Assembly (NCBI RefSeq): GCF_000204195.1
Contig: NZ_AFBG01000003.1
Coordinates: 124,001 to 188,000, forward strand
Origin: Acidovorax radicis N35
GTDB taxonomy: Bacteria > Pseudomonadota > Gammaproteobacteria > Burkholderiales > Burkholderiaceae_C
Length of the DNA stretch: 64,000 nucleotides
Direction of reading: 5' to 3'
Each line of letters starts with the position of its first letter. The stretch's first letter is position 1. The position numbers and the translations under genes are program-made. Under the pieces are notes generated by a model. The model was not told the DNA's origin. It saw only the letters and a list, made by a program, of their open reading frames with translations, and did no database searches. Below, one piece after another: positions 18,501-26,288 of this stretch.

Positions 18501-18748
18501 TGACCACGGGCGCCATGGTGCTGGGCGCCATCCCGCTGGCGCTGGCTTCGGGCGCTGGTGCCGAGACGCGCACGCAGATTGGCTGGGTGATTGTGGGCGG
18601 CATGTCGCTGGGCACGTTGCTCACCATTTTTGTCGTGCCTACCATGTACACCCTGTTCGCGCGCAAGGCGGTGCCGGGTGCGAACACGGCCGTGGCAGCC
18701 GAGGAGCCAGGGCATCCGCTGCATCCACACGATTACGTGGCCAAGTAG
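15593..18748 (+). CDS. RND multidrug efflux permease
   Basis: A 1,051-residue inner-membrane proton/drug antiporter of the AcrB/MexF class (HAE1). It starts MQLAEISIRRPVFATVLSLL with TM1, and has two large periplasmic loops and 12 predicted helices. The proton-relay aspartates are seen in TM4 (LVLAIGLVVDDAIVMLENIYRHIEEG), and the symmetric TM10 region reads LITLVGLITKHGILIVEFTNQ. Here the second half carries the usual KHGILIVEF of the MdtB/MexK-like branch. It forms an operon with the adaptor. Substrates cannot be inferred. Confidence 0.95.
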   Translation: MQLAEISIRRPVFATVLSLLVLLIGAVSFTRLSVREYPKIDEPVVTVSVRYAGASAEVIESQVTKPLEDSIAGIDAVDVITSISRAEQSQISVRFRLEKDADNAAAEVRDRTARVRNRLPDAVDEPVIAKVEADASPVMWLAFSSDTRTPLEINDLINRIVKPRLQTVTGVADVPIYGERKYAMRVWLDPERMAGYRLTTQDVEDAIRRNNLELPAGRIESQQREFSVTSQTDLATPSQFSEVVIRTVNGFPVRIRDVAKVEEGAASDRSRVRLNGREAISVGVIRQATANPLELAQGVRAMLPTLKADLPPDIGIDIANDNSLFIDRSIKSVYSTIAEAVVLVALVIFVFLRTFRASIIPIITIPVSLVGSFALMSLAGFSINTLTLLALVLAIGLVVDDAIVMLENIYRHIEEGLDPFSAAIKGAREIGFAIVAMTLTLVAVYAPLAFTPGRTGRLFVEFALALAGAVVVSGFVALTLSPMMCSLLLKHNPKPNWFDRSMERWLNALSDAYGRLLRWLVTARWRSQGSERGGVRGAIFQARWIVLAVMAISGAALVVVYPSMRQELSPLEDRGTILASVTAPDGATLDYTNRYALELEKIGRDYPEFDRIFANIGNPTVAQGSVIYRTVDWEKRNRTTLELARELQPKVSGLPGVSAFLITPPSLGQGFRARPLTYVIQTSDSYENLNAVTNAFMAEIARNPGIVGPDVDLRLNKPELRIEVNRERAADLGVNVDVVAKAIETMLGGRTVTRYKRDAEQYDVIVQTAARGRTTPENIDTIYVRGRNESMIPLSSLVKVRESVSPRELNHFGQRRSATITANLSPEYSLGEALNFMDATAAKVLKPGYTTDLNGTSREFKSSQGALGIVFVLALVFIFLVLAAQFESFIDPLVIMVSVPLSMIGALLALKWSGGSINVYSQIGLITLVGLITKHGILIVEFTNQLREQGMEMVDALVKASAQRLRPILMTTGAMVLGAIPLALASGAGAETRTQIGWVIVGGMSLGTLLTIFVVPTMYTLFARKAVPGANTAVAAEEPGHPLHPHDYVAK

Positions 18749-18781
18749 CCCTTGGCCCGAGCCAGAGAGCTTGGCGCAAGA

Positions 18782-18818
18782 AGAATGAAAAGAAGCCCCG
18801 CCGGGGCTTCTTTTCATT
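18782..18818. terminator. Bidirectional terminator with 18-base perfect arms
   Basis: Arms GAATGAAAAGAAGCCCCG (18782-18799) and its exact complement (18801-18818) around one central base. The A-rich and T-rich ends serve both the efflux operon and the convergent thioredoxin gene. Confidence 0.85.
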
Positions 18819-18834
18819 CAGGGCGTTGGGGGGC

Positions 18835-19167
18835 TCAGATTGGCGCCCCGTTTGCCGGTAGCGCATCCAGCACATCCTGCAGGGTTTGTGGCCGCACCAG
18901 GCGCGCCACCTCTTTTCCGTCCTTCAAAAACACCAGCGTCGGCCACAGCTTGACGCCAAACGTGCGGCCCAGGCGCTGGCCGGGGCCGTCTTCCACCTTG
19001 ATGTGTGCCACGTCTGCGCGGTCTTTCAGTGCCTGCTCAATGAGGGGCTGTGCACGTTGGCAGTGGCCACACCAGGGGGTACCGAATTCCACCACGGTGG
19101 CACCGGGCAGGCGGTCCACGTCATCGCGGGATGGGGGTTGGGCAAGGTGTCGGGCGGCGTAGGGCAT
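18835..19167 (-). CDS. Thioredoxin-family protein
   Basis: A 110-residue cytoplasmic thioredoxin-fold protein with the redox site WCGHC at 32-36 (VEFGTPWCGHCQRAQPLIEQ) and the cis-proline segment KLWPTLVFLKDGKEV. The ATG at 19167 is chosen because the longer frame upstream crosses a repeat. It lies 163 bases downstream of moeA on the same strand, beyond the GC-rich repeat, so it may be transcribed separately. The WCGHC variant and short size suggest a general disulfide reductase; the partner is unknown. Confidence 0.85.
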   Translation of the reverse strand: MPYAARHLAQPPSRDDVDRLPGATVVEFGTPWCGHCQRAQPLIEQALKDRADVAHIKVEDGPGQRLGRTFGVKLWPTLVFLKDGKEVARLVRPQTLQDVLDALPANGAPI

Positions 19168-19269
19168 AGGCGCAAGATTTCCAAACAAGTGCAGAGGAAA
19201 AACCCATTGTGCGGTGCTTCGCCTGCACGGGGTGCCACGGGCGCGGCACCTGGGAGGGACGCCGAGCAA

Positions 19270-19330
19270 GGGCCGCCCCGCAGTGAGGGCGTCGTCCCGC
19301 TGGGGGGAAGGCGCGACGCGACTCAGGGGG
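19270..19330 (-). repeat. GC-rich extragenic repeat abutting a stop codon, copy 2
   Basis: Minus-strand CCCCCTGAGTCGCGTCGCG then CCTTCCCCCC, directly after the moeA TGA at 19331-19333, the same layout as the copy at 3643-3695. Confidence 0.7.
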
Positions 19331-20686
19331 TCAAATAACGCCGTCAAACACCATCACATCCACCGTGTCGCCCACGGCCACGTTGCCCTGGCCGTGGTGC
19401 AGCACGATGAGCCCATTGGCCTGCACCATGGAACTGAGCACGCCCGAGCCCTGGTTGCCGGTGGTGCACACCTGCAGCGTGCCATCAGCGGCGGTGGTGA
19501 TGGTGCCGCGCTGGTACTCGGTGCGGCCGGGTTTTTTGCGCAGGGCTTCGGTGCTGGTGGCGCGCACCAGGGGCGGGGCGGTGTATGTGCTGCCCATCAT
19601 GCGCAGCAGGGCGGGGCGCACGAAGGCGAGGAAGGTCACCATCACGGCCACGGGGTTGCCGGGCAAGCCAAACAGCACAGCGCCGCTGTGGGATTTTTTG
19701 CTATTATTTTGGTAGCTATTAACACTTGATGGATAAGCGCTAGAGCCCATTTTTTCTTGACTTTCAGTAGCGGCAATGCTCCCTACCGCCATAGGGCGGC
19801 CGGGCCGCATCGCGATGCGCCAGAAGGCCACGTCGCCCAGCTTCTTCATCATCGTGCGGGTGTGGTCGGCCTCGCCCACGCTCACGCCGCCGCTGGTGAT
19901 GATGGCATCGGCGCGCTGTGCGGCGTTGCGAAAGGCCACCTCCAGCAGTGCCGGCTCATCGCGCACCACGCCCAGGTCGATCACCTCCACGCCCAGGCGG
20001 GTGAGCAGGCCGAAGACGGTGTAGCGGTTGCTGTCGTACACGGCGCCTTCGCGGGGTGGCTCGCCCAGGCTCAGGATCTCGTCTCCGGTCGAGAAATACG
20101 CCACGCGCAGACGGCGGAACACCGTCACGGTGGGCAGGCCCAGGCTGGCCACCAGGCCCAGGGCGGCAGGGCTGAGCAGCGTGCCCTGGGCCAGCGCCAG
20201 ACCGCCTTCCATCAGGTCTTCGCCCTTGAAGCGGCGGTTGTCACCGGCCTTCAGTACATCGGCTGCGATGGTGATGTGGCCATCGGCTGCGGCCTTGGTG
20301 AACTCCTGCGGCACCACGGTGTCCAGGCCCGTGGGCATGATGGCGCCGGTCATGATCTTCACGCACTCGCCCGCTGCCACGGCGCCCGCCCAGGCCTTGC
20401 CCGCCAGTGCCGTGCCCACTACCCGCAGTGAGAGGGGCTGCCCGGCAACGAGCTGCGCGCCCGCAAAGGCATAGCCATCCATCGCCGAGTTGTCGTGCGG
20501 GGGCACGCTGAGGGGCGAGACCACGTCCCGCGCCAGCACGCGGCCCAGGGCGTCGAAGAGGGGGAGCTCTTCGGTGGCGGTCACGGGCTCGACCAGCCGC
20601 TGCAGAAACGCGTTCACATCGGCAGCGCTCAGGGCCTGCGGGTCGTAGCCTTGCAGCTCGGCGGCAATCTGGGCAATGGTTTTCAT
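19331..20686 (-). CDS. moeA: Molybdopterin molybdotransferase MoeA with repeat-derived insertion
   Basis: A 451-residue enzyme inserting molybdate into adenylylated molybdopterin. Signatures are PPHDNSAMDGYAF near residue 65, GDEILSLGEPP, ITSGGVSVGEADHTR and FGLPGNPVAVMVTF. Compared with E. coli MoeA, the loop between RPGRPMAVG and FGLPGNP is enlarged by roughly 28 residues (rich in S, N, K and Q); most of this is encoded by a copy of the dispersed hairpin repeat on the opposite strand. The frame is intact. Its ATG overlaps the stop of the upstream acetyltransferase gene (ATGA). It is the last cofactor gene of the moaA-mobA-moeA cluster. Confidence 0.95.
   Translation of the reverse strand: MKTIAQIAAELQGYDPQALSAADVNAFLQRLVEPVTATEELPLFDALGRVLARDVVSPLSVPPHDNSAMDGYAFAGAQLVAGQPLSLRVVGTALAGKAWAGAVAAGECVKIMTGAIMPTGLDTVVPQEFTKAAADGHITIAADVLKAGDNRRFKGEDLMEGGLALAQGTLLSPAALGLVASLGLPTVTVFRRLRVAYFSTGDEILSLGEPPREGAVYDSNRYTVFGLLTRLGVEVIDLGVVRDEPALLEVAFRNAAQRADAIITSGGVSVGEADHTRTMMKKLGDVAFWRIAMRPGRPMAVGSIAATESQEKMGSSAYPSSVNSYQNNSKKSHSGAVLFGLPGNPVAVMVTFLAFVRPALLRMMGSTYTAPPLVRATSTEALRKKPGRTEYQRGTITTAADGTLQVCTTGNQGSGVLSSMVQANGLIVLHHGQGNVAVGDTVDVMVFDGVI
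19694..19756 (-). repeat. Dispersed hairpin repeat, copy inside moeA
   Basis: The plus-strand TTTGGTAGCTATTAACACTT, loop, and AAGCGCTAGAGCCCATTTTT match the reverse form of the repeat with a degraded left arm. It is translated on the minus strand as about 21 residues of MoeA (approximately 310-331). Confidence 0.8.
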
Positions 20687-21249
20687 GGATCTGTGTCGTT
20701 GGAATCAGGGATGAGTACGCGCACCATGTGCAGCTTGTCGAAGCCCACGCCGTCTACCATGATGGCGTTGGGCAACAGGCCCCAGGCACGGAACCCGGCC
20801 TGCTCGTACAGGTGCACGACGTGCATGTTGGAGGCCGTCACCGTCAGCACCAACTGGGTCAGGCCAGGTACGCGGCGGGCTGCTGCCACACAGGCGGCCG
20901 CCAGCTGCTGGCCAATGCCCTGGCGCTGCGCACGGGGCGACACCATCATGCCCACCAGCACGGCACAGTGGCGCTGCTTGGTGCGCTGCTCGCGTTCGCA
21001 GCCCAGGCAGCCGAGCAACTGGCCTGCGGCATCGAAGGCACCCAGGAAGAACTGGCCCGATTCCGCAGTGCCAAAGCGCGCCACATACTCGCTGGCATCG
21101 CGGCCCACCGACGATTCATAGTCCGACGTGAACGCATCCGGTGCGGTGCGCAGCGCCTCGTCGCGCAGGGCCTTGTAGGCCACGGCATCTGCGGCGACCA
21201 AGGGGCGGATCTGTACGGAACTGATAGCCGTGGGTGGGCGCGCGTTCAT
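20683..21249 (-). CDS. GNAT-family N-acetyltransferase
   Basis: A 188-residue acetyltransferase of the Gcn5 superfamily. The acetyl-CoA pyrophosphate loop is VSPRAQRQGIGQQLAAACV, preceded by the beta-strand CAVLVGMMV, and the C-terminal helix reads HVVHLYEQAGFRAWG. The substrate is unknown; the position between mobA and moeA is probably operonic, but a cofactor role is only guilt by association. It overlaps the moeA start by four bases, implying coupled translation. Confidence 0.88.
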   Translation of the reverse strand: MNARPPTAISSVQIRPLVAADAVAYKALRDEALRTAPDAFTSDYESSVGRDASEYVARFGTAESGQFFLGAFDAAGQLLGCLGCEREQRTKQRHCAVLVGMMVSPRAQRQGIGQQLAAACVAAARRVPGLTQLVLTVTASNMHVVHLYEQAGFRAWGLLPNAIMVDGVGFDKLHMVRVLIPDSNDTDP

Positions 21250-21266
21250 GGCGGTTGTGGGGCGAG

Positions 21267-21914
21267 TCAGGTCTGCCGGGCCTGCGAGGCGCTGGTGTTT
21301 TCCAGCGAGTGCAGCTCGGCCAGCGTATTGGCGTTGAAGAAGGCCTTGGGGTCATCGCCCGGCTGGTCAAACGCAACGATGGCGCAGGGGTGCTGGGCCG
21401 TCCAGGCATCGATCTTGCGGCCGCCGGCCTGGGTGAAGGCGACCAGGCTTTCGAGCAGGTCCACGCGCAGCAGGCAAAACACCGGCTGGGTGCGCACGGT
21501 GGCGTGGCCCGTGCCATCGTCCTCGGGCGCTGCGGCCATGGCGATGTCGGCGTCCTGGGCGTCGGCCGCAGCCGCCAGGCGCTGGGCCAGGTCCAGTGGG
21601 AACAGGGGGGTGTCGCAGGGCACCGTCAGCAGCCAGGGGGTCTCGCAACGCTCGAGCCCGGTCAGAAAGCCCGCCAGCGGACCAGCGTAGTCGGCCAGTA
21701 CATCAGGCCACACGGGGGCACCAAACGCCTCGTAGGCTGCGAGGTTGCGGTTGGCATTGACCATGGTGGCGCCGGTCTGCATCTGCAGCCGCATCAGCGT
21801 GTGCAGCGCCAGAGGCAGGCCGCTAAAACTCTGAAGGCCTTTGTCGACGCCGCCCATGCGGCTGCCGCGTCCGCCTGCAAGCACGAGGCCGGTGATGTCT
21901 TGGGTTTCAATCAT
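21267..21914 (-). CDS. mobA: Molybdenum cofactor guanylyltransferase
   Basis: A 215-residue nucleotidyltransferase that attaches GMP to molybdopterin. The GTP-binding signature [17 protein letters not shown] covers about residues 10-26, with the invariant Lys at 25; [14 protein letters not shown] and [12 protein letters not shown] complete the active site. The start at 21914 is chosen from this motif; the open frame continues upstream in an unrelated sequence. It indicates use of molybdopterin guanine dinucleotide enzymes such as nitrate reductase or DMSO-reductase-family proteins. Confidence 0.95.
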   Translation of the reverse strand: MIETQDITGLVLAGGRGSRMGGVDKGLQSFSGLPLALHTLMRLQMQTGATMVNANRNLAAYEAFGAPVWPDVLADYAGPLAGFLTGLERCETPWLLTVPCDTPLFPLDLAQRLAAAADAQDADIAMAAAPEDDGTGHATVRTQPVFCLLRVDLLESLVAFTQAGGRKIDAWTAQHPCAIVAFDQPGDDPKAFFNANTLAELHSLENTSASQARQT

Positions 21915-21946
21915 GGGGGGGTGGGCGATGGGTGAAAAGCAGGGCG

Positions 21947-22330
21947 CTACAGCGGCTGCCGGGCACGCAGCGCGGTCAGTTGCAGGCACGAGAGGACGGC
22001 TGTGCAGGCCAGCAGGCCCAGGGACACGGGTTGCGCGAACGCCTCGTGCCCCAGGGCAAAAAACAGGCCGTGGATCGCCACGGTCAAGGCCCCCAGGCAG
22101 GGCATGAGCTTGTAGAACGCTAGGGCCGCCGGGCCTTCGCCGCGGGCGACCTGTGCCTGGGCATACAGCACCAGCGCAATGATGGGCAGGTTGAGCAGCA
22201 GGTTGACCTGGTTGCCGCCGGGGATGTGGAACAGCTCCCACTCGTGCCAGTACGCGGCATCGATCTGGTGCGTGACCAGGACGGTGGCATTGGCCAGAAA
22301 CAGGGCGCGGTGCGTGGGTTGAAGGGGCAT
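21947..22330 (-). CDS. Four-helix membrane protein, unknown function
   Basis: A 127-residue predicted inner-membrane protein embedded in the molybdenum-cofactor operon. The N-terminal part holds a conserved-looking motif, [21 protein letters not shown], with His/Glu/His residues that could bind a metal or cofactor; four hydrophobic segments follow ([43 protein letters not shown]). I do not recognise a characterised family; it may belong to a DUF. The spacing to mobA is 32 bases, so it is probably co-transcribed. Confidence 0.7.
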   Translation of the reverse strand: MPLQPTHRALFLANATVLVTHQIDAAYWHEWELFHIPGGNQVNLLLNLPIIALVLYAQAQVARGEGPAALAFYKLMPCLGALTVAIHGLFFALGHEAFAQPVSLGLLACTAVLSCLQLTALRARQPL

Positions 22331-22454
22331 GGGGTGGGGGTGAGGAAAGGGTGAAGGCCGCAGCCACCCATGGTGCCTTAAAACAATCGGCGCCCGTACC
22401 CTGGCGCGGTGCAGGGGCTCCACAGGATCGAGATGCACGGGGCTGGCCCCACAG

Positions 22455-23594
22455 CTAGCCGCCGATATAGCTCATCTCCACCCGCCGGGCACCGCCTTGC
22501 GTGGTGTCCGCAGGCAGGCTGCTGCGCAGTTCCGAATAGCGGTCGCTGCGCTGCTGCCAGATGGGGGCGATGGCCGAGGCAATCGCTTCGTCGCTGGCGC
22601 CGCCGCGCAGCAGGGTGCGCAGGTCGTAGCCCTCCGAGGCAAACAGGCACAGGTAGAGCTTGCCTTCTGTGGACAGGCGCGCGCGGTTGCAGTCTTGGCA
22701 AAAAGCCTGGGTCACGCTGCTGATCACGCCCACCTCGCCCAGGGCGGGGTCGTATTGGCCCTGGGCATTGGCATAGCCCCAGCGCTCGGCGGTTTCGCCG
22801 GGGCTGCTCGGGTCGAGCTGTACCAGGGGCAGCTCGGCGCGCAGCCGTTCGATCAACTCGGCCGAGGGCAGCACCTCGTCCATGCGCCAGCCGTTGGTGG
22901 CGCCCACGTCCATGTATTCAATGAACCGCAGCGTGGTGCCCGTGCCGCGAAAGTGGCGTGCCATGGGCAAGATTTCGTGGTCGTTGGTTCCCCGCTTGAC
23001 CACCATGTTGACCTTGATGTGCGACAGGCCCGCAGCATGCGCGGCCTCGATGCCCGCCAGCACGTCAGCCACCGGAAAGTCCACGTCGTTCATGCGGCGA
23101 AAGATCGTGTCGTCCAGGCCATCGAGGCTCACCGTCACGCGGTTCAGGCCTGCATCCTTCAGTGCGCGGGCCTTGCGCGCCAGCAGCGACCCATTGGTGG
23201 TCAGCGTGAGGTCGGGTGCCAGGCCGTCCACGGTGCGCAGTTCGGCCAGCTGGGCCACCAGCGCTTCCAGGTTCTTGCGCAGCAGGGGCTCGCCGCCCGT
23301 CAGGCGGATCTTGCGCACACCATGCGCGAGGAACAGGCGCGCCAGCCGTGTGATCTCTTCAAAGCTCAGCAAGGCGCCGTGGGGCAGGTAGGGGTAGTCC
23401 TTGTCGAACACTTCCTTGGGCATGCAGTAGTTGCAGCGGAAGTTGCAGCGGTCCGTCACGCTGATGCGCAGGTCGCGCAGCGGACGGCCCCGGGTGTCGG
23501 TGAGCAGGCCCGTGGGGGCCACGGGATGCGTGGGCACCCGCGCCGCCAGAGCGGCGATGCGTAGGTCCACCAGAGGAATCACACGTTCGGCCAT
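22455..23594 (-). CDS. moaA: GTP 3',8-cyclase MoaA
   Basis: A 379-residue radical SAM enzyme performing the first step of molybdopterin synthesis. The N-terminal cluster ligands are C50, C54 and C57 ([13 protein letters not shown]); SAM contacts include [12 protein letters not shown] and the TTNGSLL strand. The second cluster, which holds GTP, uses [10 protein letters not shown] and the later [11 protein letters not shown] cysteine. The C-terminal Gly-Gly (SYIGG), needed for activity in this family, is intact. The ATG at 23594 gives a normal-length protein. It is the promoter-proximal gene of the minus-strand cofactor cluster and divergent from the PilJ-type gene. Confidence 0.96.
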   Translation of the reverse strand: MAERVIPLVDLRIAALAARVPTHPVAPTGLLTDTRGRPLRDLRISVTDRCNFRCNYCMPKEVFDKDYPYLPHGALLSFEEITRLARLFLAHGVRKIRLTGGEPLLRKNLEALVAQLAELRTVDGLAPDLTLTTNGSLLARKARALKDAGLNRVTVSLDGLDDTIFRRMNDVDFPVADVLAGIEAAHAAGLSHIKVNMVVKRGTNDHEILPMARHFRGTGTTLRFIEYMDVGATNGWRMDEVLPSAELIERLRAELPLVQLDPSSPGETAERWGYANAQGQYDPALGEVGVISSVTQAFCQDCNRARLSTEGKLYLCLFASEGYDLRTLLRGGASDEAIASAIAPIWQQRSDRYSELRSSLPADTTQGGARRVEMSYIGG

Positions 23595-23718
23595 GGCGTG
23601 ATTTTGCCGCATGGGCGCCTGCAGAGGGGGCAAGCCCCTGCGCGCGGAGTTGATCGCGGTCAAGTTTTGCGAAGGCGGTGGTATGGCCCTCCTTTGACAT
23701 GGCGCAGTGCGTTTTGGA

Positions 23719-23736
23719 TGCTGCATTGCAACAATC
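23719..23736. promoter_or_regulatory. Second copy of the 18-mer operator-like site
   Basis: TGCTGCATTGCAACAATC is identical to the minus strand of 8808-8825. It lies 28 bases upstream of the PilJ-type gene and within the moaA divergent promoter region. Confidence 0.5.
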
Positions 23737-23763
23737 TGCACATCCGATTTCAAGGGGATTCCC

Positions 23764-24615
23764 ATGTTGACGCGTGAATTTTCAGCCGATGCCACGCCAT
23801 GCCAGCGCCGCGTGGCCCTTCAGTGGGTGGCGGCCGGCATTCTGCTACCTACCTGGGCAACTTGGGCGACAGGGGCCCAGGCGCAGATGGGGTTGTCGGG
23901 GGCCATCAACTATGCGGGCTGGTTTCGCGCCCTTTCGCAGCGCATGGCCAAGGCCTATTGCCAGCAGTACCTGCAGGTGCTGCCCGGTGCGGCCGTGGAT
24001 GTGATGGGGTTGGCGCGCAAGATGGTGCAGACGGGCAGCGGTGAACTGGCCAAGGGCATGCAGTTGGGCCAATGGCCCGCAGACGTCGGGCGGCAGCTGG
24101 TCGAAGTGCAAAAGCAGTTTGCCCTGCTGAACCAGATGACCTCTGCGCCTGCCACCACCACGGCCTTGGTGGTGGCGGCCTCGGAGCAGGCCGACCGCAC
24201 GCTGCTCATTGCGCAGGCCGTGACCGAGGCCGTCGAGAAGATGGCACAGGCTCCCAGTGCCCGCCTGGTGAACCTGGCGGGCCGCCAGCGCATGCTGTCG
24301 CAGCGCCTGGCCAAGAACTACTTTTTGAGTGCTGCCAAGGTGGACTCCAAGGTGGTGCAGGCGCAACTGGCGTCAGACGCAATGGATTTCCGCCAGGCCC
24401 TGCAGACGCTGAAGGCGGCACCCGTCTCCACCCCTTCCATCCGCAACGAGCTGGAGCTGGCCGATTCGCAGTGGCTGTTTTTTGAATCCGCACTGCGCCG
24501 CCCTGCCGATGACACGGGGCTGAACGCCGTGGCCACCACCAGCGAGCGGCTGCTGGGGGTGATGGACAAGCTCACCGGCCTGTACGACGCTGCCCTGCGC
24601 GAGGTGCTGGGCTGA
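23764..24615 (+). CDS. PilJ/NarX-type sensor-domain protein, periplasmic
   Basis: A 283-residue protein with an N-terminal signal sequence ([21 protein letters not shown]) and two copies of the PilJ/NarX-like helical motif: [20 protein letters not shown] near residue 48 and [20 protein letters not shown] near residue 175. In NarX this P-box-type motif contacts nitrate/nitrite. No transmembrane anchor, kinase or methyl-accepting domain follows, so it is a free periplasmic domain, possibly a ligand-presenting protein. Its position opposite moaA would fit a link to molybdoenzyme-dependent nitrate metabolism, but that is inference. Confidence 0.8.
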   Translation: MLTREFSADATPCQRRVALQWVAAGILLPTWATWATGAQAQMGLSGAINYAGWFRALSQRMAKAYCQQYLQVLPGAAVDVMGLARKMVQTGSGELAKGMQLGQWPADVGRQLVEVQKQFALLNQMTSAPATTTALVVAASEQADRTLLIAQAVTEAVEKMAQAPSARLVNLAGRQRMLSQRLAKNYFLSAAKVDSKVVQAQLASDAMDFRQALQTLKAAPVSTPSIRNELELADSQWLFFESALRRPADDTGLNAVATTSERLLGVMDKLTGLYDAALREVLG

Positions 24616-24642
24616 GAGGCTGGGAACGGCAGGGTCACCCGA

Positions 24643-25317
24643 TCAGCCGCCCAAGGCCCCGTGCTGCATGAAGTCCGCCAGGCGGCAATCGCGCCCCACC
24701 AGCACCAGCCGGGTGTCCAGCGCGTTGAAAAACCCCGGGGGTGGTGGAAGCGGCAGCTGCTGAACGCGTTTGTGGGTGTTGATGCGCGCCGCCGCCAGTT
24801 CGTAGTCGCGGGCCAGGGCCATCCACAGGCCGTGGGCGCCGGCCGACTGGCGTGCGCCTGTTATCAGGCTCCTCCCCGAGTCCAGCCACCAGCGGTAGAT
24901 GGCGGATGCAATGCCCATGCGGCGGTAGCCATCCACCACCTTGGCGTGGGGGGCGCGCAGGTGGCGGTCGGTGTGGCGGTCCACCTCGACCAGCCGGTTG
25001 AACACGGTGTACGCCACGATGCGGTTGCGCAGCGGGTCGATGGCATACACAAAATATTCGCCGTCGGCCTCGCGCAGGCGGAACTCCAGCCCGGGCAGGG
25101 GCAGGGCCAGCGGGCGCATCGCATCGCGGGTGCGAGGGTTGGTGCGGATGCGGTGGTACAGGGCGTCAAACTCGCGCTGGATGTCGCGGCCCGACAGGTC
25201 CACGTCGATGCGCAGTTCGGTCAACAGGTGGCCCACCGCCCCCAGCCAGCCGCCTGCGGACGGGGTACCGGAGGCTATGCGGGGCGCGAGGGGCAGGGCG
25301 CAGACTCCGGGCATCAT
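24643..25317 (-). CDS. GNAT-fold-like protein coupled to the beta-solenoid gene
   Basis: A 224-residue protein not assigned to a named family. The central part looks like an N-acetyltransferase: GEYFVYAIDPLRNRIVAYTVF, then DRHLRAPHAKVVDGYRRMGIASAIYRWW, in which RRMGIAS resembles the acetyl-CoA loop. The first 60 residues (VGHLLTELRIDVDLSGRDIQ) and the last 40 (PPPGFFNALDTRLVLVGRDC) are not recognised. The start overlaps the stop of the upstream gene (ATGA, with a second ATG next), so the two are translated together. Acetylation or another acyl transfer is a reasonable but unproven guess. Confidence 0.65.
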   Translation of the reverse strand: MMPGVCALPLAPRIASGTPSAGGWLGAVGHLLTELRIDVDLSGRDIQREFDALYHRIRTNPRTRDAMRPLALPLPGLEFRLREADGEYFVYAIDPLRNRIVAYTVFNRLVEVDRHTDRHLRAPHAKVVDGYRRMGIASAIYRWWLDSGRSLITGARQSAGAHGLWMALARDYELAAARINTHKRVQQLPLPPPPGFFNALDTRLVLVGRDCRLADFMQHGALGG

Positions 25318-26288
25318 GGCGCTTCCCCGTGGCCCTCGGTCCAGCAGCCGCTCAACAACCGCGCTGGCCGTTCGCGGGCGCATACCCTGGCGCTGTTTGG
25401 CCAGTCCGTCAGAGGCACCACCAGGCCCGCATACACGCCATAGGCCTCGCCCCCTGCAATGGTCTCGCCCGCCCATAGGCTTTCACCCGCGCGGATGGCC
25501 CCTCCGGCGTGGATGTGCCCACCCGCACGCACGCCCCAGCCCACCTGCAGGTGGCTCTGGCAGTCCACGTCGCCCGCCGCCTGGAGTCCACGCACGGCGT
25601 GCACGGAGGCCCCGCCTAGCAGGTGACCGCCCACCTTGATGCCGCTGCCGCAGTCCAGATCGGCGGTGACTCGCAGGTCCTGACCTACCGTACATGGGCC
25701 GCCGATGTGGGCCGAGGCGCCGCAATCGAGCTCACCGCCCACCCGCAGGCTGCCCGTGCATTGCAGGCGCTGCGCGACCACCAGGGACCCGCCCACGCGC
25801 GCATCGCCGTGCCACCGCACGCCGCCATCGCAGCGCAGCGCGCCCGAGACGCGCAGATCTTCCCCAACCCGCAGTGCGCCGCCCACCCGCAGGCCGCCCC
25901 GCACGCTCAGGCTGCGGCCCGTGCGCAGCACACCATCCACATCGGCGCTGCCCCCGCACCGCACGCTGCGGGCAAACACCAGCGCATCGGCCCCCAGATG
26001 CTCCACCTCCAGTACATCGTTGGTGGGGCCGAACTGGTCGAGCATCCAGCAGGCGTCTTCCACGCGGCCTTCGCGCACCAGGTCGTCCAGCAGGGCCTGG
26101 TAGTTGCTGGCGCCCTCCTGGCGGCGCAGGTACCAGCGGTAGCCATCGGCGCAGGGCCGCTTGGCACGGATGAACTGGCGGGTGATGTCGGTGGCGACGG
26201 CCGTGTTGGCGATTGCCTCATCGGCGGGAAGGCTGAGCGCAGGGGCGCACGGGGCGAGCGAAATCTCGCCCGAAGGAAACGGGGGCAT
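25314..26288 (-). CDS. Hexapeptide beta-solenoid protein, bactofilin-like repeats
   Basis: A 324-residue protein whose residues about 105-290 consist of roughly 25-30 consecutive six-residue units with a hydrophobic residue in a fixed place (for example GGALRV, GEDLRV, SGALRC, GGSLVV, TGSLRV, GGELDC, GQDLRV, GGAIRA). This predicts a beta-helix, as in polymer-forming bactofilins or hexapeptide enzymes. The first 105 residues form a separate domain (ITRQFIRAKRPCADGYRWYL and ASNYQALLDDLVREGRVEDA). No signal peptide or transmembrane segment is seen. A strong ribosome-binding site (AGGAG) fixes the start at 26288. The repeats are unusually rich in Cys. Function unknown. Confidence 0.7.
   Translation of the reverse strand: MPPFPSGEISLAPCAPALSLPADEAIANTAVATDITRQFIRAKRPCADGYRWYLRRQEGASNYQALLDDLVREGRVEDACWMLDQFGPTNDVLEVEHLGADALVFARSVRCGGSADVDGVLRTGRSLSVRGGLRVGGALRVGEDLRVSGALRCDGGVRWHGDARVGGSLVVAQRLQCTGSLRVGGELDCGASAHIGGPCTVGQDLRVTADLDCGSGIKVGGHLLGGASVHAVRGLQAAGDVDCQSHLQVGWGVRAGGHIHAGGAIRAGESLWAGETIAGGEAYGVYAGLVVPLTDWPNSARVCARERPARLLSGCWTEGHGEAP

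Noticed and set aside
15458..18817. A 1,119-residue open frame on the minus strand opposite the RND pump
   Set aside because: It is a shadow of a clear plus-strand gene in GC-rich DNA: composition is rich in His, Gln and Arg without any domain, and it has no ribosome-binding site.
25611..25617. CGCCTAG in the solenoid gene as another palindromic element
   Set aside because: The second box and the complementary arms are missing; it is coding sequence and probably coincidence.
25314..26288. Six-residue periodic gene as an adhesin or CRISPR-like repeat
   Set aside because: No signal peptide or secretion domain, and the DNA units are not identical; the periodicity is in the protein fold.
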